From the NCBI GenBank assembly GCA_016191895.1, contig JACPVD010000183.1:1-7424 (forward strand): a DNA stretch of 7,424 nucleotides, written 5' to 3'. The notes below the pieces were generated by a model that was not told where the DNA came from, made no database searches, and saw only the letters and a program-made list of their open reading frames with translations. Source of the DNA: Chloroflexota bacterium. GTDB taxonomy: Bacteria; Chloroflexota; Anaerolineae; Anaerolineales; Villigracilaceae. Position 1 is the first letter of the stretch; every line of letters starts with the position of its first letter. Shown here in pieces: positions 5,901-7,424 of the stretch. Both the position numbers and the translations under genes were made by a program.

Positions 5901-5954
5901 GTACCGCAAAATTTATTTTGCGATTTTCGCGGCGCAAGATAAATCTTGCGGTAC
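5901..5954. repeat. Double-hairpin palindromic element between two genes
   Basis: An outer inverted repeat, GTACC (5901-5905) and GGTAC (5950-5954), encloses two hairpins: GCAAAAT-TT-ATTTTGC (5906-5921) and GCAAGAT-AA-ATCTTGC (5934-5949). They are separated by a 12-nt spacer, GATTTTCGCGGC. The outer match extends over nine bases (GTACCGCAA/TTGCGGTAC). The plan matches the element inside recJ, 5-bp outer pair and two 7-bp stems with 2-nt loops, although the sequences are unrelated. It begins 3 nt after the metallophosphoesterase stop and ends 10 nt before the AAGGAG of the permease. It could act as an mRNA-stabilising or processing structure; a terminator role is less likely because no good T tract follows. 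Confidence 0.75.
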
Positions 5955-5976
5955 ATAAATTAAAAAGGAGAATGTT

Positions 5977-7424
5977 ATGAGCGACTTGTTTGTCCGTAAG
6001 GCGACCGGCCTGGTGCGTTCGTGGTCGGTCATGGACGCGTTCATCTACGCGTTGTTTTCCATTAACCTGATCACCCTCGGACTGTACAGTTTCAGCCAGA
6101 TGTACTACTTCGAAGGCGGCATGGTGAACGCGCTGATCATCAGCGCGATCTTTATTTTCTTTGAAGTCGTCGTGTACGCGGCCTTGATCTCGGTCATGCC
6201 CCGTTCCGGCGGCGATTACGTCTGGCAGAGCCGCATTCTCGGCGGCGCGGTCGGATTCATCCTCGCGGTCACGGGCTGGTGGTTCATCCTGTGGTTGTGG
6301 GTCCCGCTGTACGGCGACATGTTCCGTCATATCGTGCTGGTGCCTTTGCTTGGAATCCTGGGCATGAAGGATATCGCGCTATGGTTTGCCGGCACACAGA
6401 CCGGCGCCTTCACGGCATCGATCATCACGCTGGCGATCGTCAGCATCTTCATTACGCTTGGGATGAAAACCTATGCGAGGATTCAAAAGTTTTCATTCTA
6501 TGGCGGCATGCTGGGACTGCTGATTGTCATTGGCTTGCTGTTGAGTGGTTCGCCGGAAGCGTTCAAGGCCGGGCTCGAAGCAAACGCGACCTCGATGTTT
6601 GGCGCGGCTCCCGGGGTATATGACAAAACCGTCGAATATGGAACGGCCGCAGGCGCGATCACCCCGTTCAGTGGCGGGTCGATCGCGGTGGTCTTCCTCG
6701 TGATTCCTTACATGGTCTTTTTCAACCTGTGGCCGAATTGGGGCGCAACGCTTTACGGCGAAGTGCGCGGTGCGACCGATTTCAAGCGTAACGTAGCCGG
6801 CATGGGCTGGGCGCTCGGCGCGACGACCCTGCTGGGAATCATTCTGCTCTTCGCCATCAAAAAGACTATTGGATGGGATTTCTACGTGCAGGCCGGCGCA
6901 ACATGGTGGAGTTACGTTTGGGGCTTCACGCCCGACGCGGCTCCCGCGCTTCCGGTCTGGCCGTATCCCGCGCTGTTGGCGTCGTTCCTCACAACGAATA
7001 GAATTGTGCAATTCATCGTCATTGCATTGATGAGTCTGTGGTGGTTCGGCTGGAGCGGAACGGTCTTCCTTTCGTCCACGCGCGTGATCTTCGCCGCCGC
7101 ATTCGACCGCCTGCTCCCGGAAAAGGTCGCGGATGTGAACAACAACGGCACGCCGGTCAACGCTCTGTTGTTGATGATCGTCCCATCTGTGCTTGTGGCG
7201 TATCTATACGCGTTCAACATCTGGAACTTCGCCTCGCTGACGTTATGCTCCACGCTGGTGATTGCTGTGACATTCTTCGGCACAACGATCTCCGCGATTG
7301 TCCTGCCTTATGTCAAGCCCGATTTGTATAAGGCTTCTCCGATTGCGCAATACAATATTGCGGGCATTCCGCTCATTACGGTTGCGGGCGTGATCTTCGG
7401 CGGCTTCCTTGGCTATCTACTCTA
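5977..7424 (+). CDS. APC-superfamily amino acid permease (C-terminus beyond window)
   Basis: The frame is open from an ATG at 5977 to the window end: 482 complete codons and no stop. AAGGAG lies 6 nt before the ATG. The protein is very hydrophobic, with about eleven membrane segments visible, roughly at 20-40, 50-72, 92-120, 143-162, 173-190, 233-250, 275-295, 343-366, 395-412, 418-444 and 462-482. The APC signature MPRSGGDYVW (74-83) follows the second segment, and the cytoplasmic loop TRVIFAAAFDRLLPEKVADV (368-387) followed by GTPVNALL is typical of the family. It would carry amino acids or related amines across the cytoplasmic membrane by proton or ion coupling. The exact substrate cannot be read from the sequence, and tryptophan import should not be assumed just because tnaA is in the same window. 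A long extracytoplasmic loop near 298-340 is rich in aromatic residues. It probably forms a unit with the upstream metallophosphoesterase. Confidence 0.92.
   Translation, partial: MSDLFVRKATGLVRSWSVMDAFIYALFSINLITLGLYSFSQMYYFEGGMVNALIISAIFIFFEVVVYAALISVMPRSGGDYVWQSRILGGAVGFILAVTGWWFILWLWVPLYGDMFRHIVLVPLLGILGMKDIALWFAGTQTGAFTASIITLAIVSIFITLGMKTYARIQKFSFYGGMLGLLIVIGLLLSGSPEAFKAGLEANATSMFGAAPGVYDKTVEYGTAAGAITPFSGGSIAVVFLVIPYMVFFNLWPNWGATLYGEVRGATDFKRNVAGMGWALGATTLLGIILLFAIKKTIGWDFYVQAGATWWSYVWGFTPDAAPALPVWPYPALLASFLTTNRIVQFIVIALMSLWWFGWSGTVFLSSTRVIFAAAFDRLLPEKVADVNNNGTPVNALLLMIVPSVLVAYLYAFNIWNFASLTLCSTLVIAVTFFGTTISAIVLPYVKPDLYKASPIAQYNIAGIPLITVAGVIFGGFLGYLL

Overview
The window looks like chromosome from a free-living bacterium of moderate GC content. 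The mix of an APC permease, a tryptophanase-type lyase and a secreted lipoprotein esterase, with many short palindromic repeats between and inside genes, suggests a Chloroflexota (Anaerolineae-like) genome. That placement is inference from protein style and repeat content; there is no rRNA or other marker to confirm it.

Layout. Bases 1-1675, minus strand: recJ, the single-strand-DNA exonuclease, lacking only its last residues at the window edge. Bases 1749-3134, minus: a PLP-dependent tryptophanase (tnaA type), 73 bp upstream of recJ. Bases 3135-3727: a gene-poor, repeat-rich stretch. It holds a terminator-like hairpin, several perfect palindromes and a 60-bp direct repeat that still reads as a duplicated 34-residue protein unit, the tail of a dead or degenerate gene. 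Bases 3728-4780, minus: a lipoprotein esterase of the PHB depolymerase/LpqC type. Bases 4781-4955: a divergent promoter region. Bases 4956-5897, plus: a metallophosphoesterase. Bases 5898-5976: a gap filled by a double-hairpin repeat. Bases 5977 to the right edge, plus: an APC-superfamily amino acid permease, open at the window end.

Functionally this is mostly ordinary metabolism and DNA repair. TnaA would split tryptophan to indole, pyruvate and ammonia. The permease could import amino acids, but nothing here ties its substrate to TnaA. The metallophosphoesterase and permease are co-directional and may be co-transcribed.

The most unusual signal is the set of short palindromic elements. Two of them (975-1023 inside recJ and 5901-5954 between genes) have unrelated sequences but the same folding plan: a 5-bp outer inverted repeat enclosing two 7-bp hairpins, each with a 2-nt loop. 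The recJ copy occupies exactly 17 codons in frame, and a second repeat-like insertion also sits inside recJ without breaking it. I found no CRISPR array, tRNA, rRNA, complete transposase or defence system, and I do not claim a new multi-gene system.
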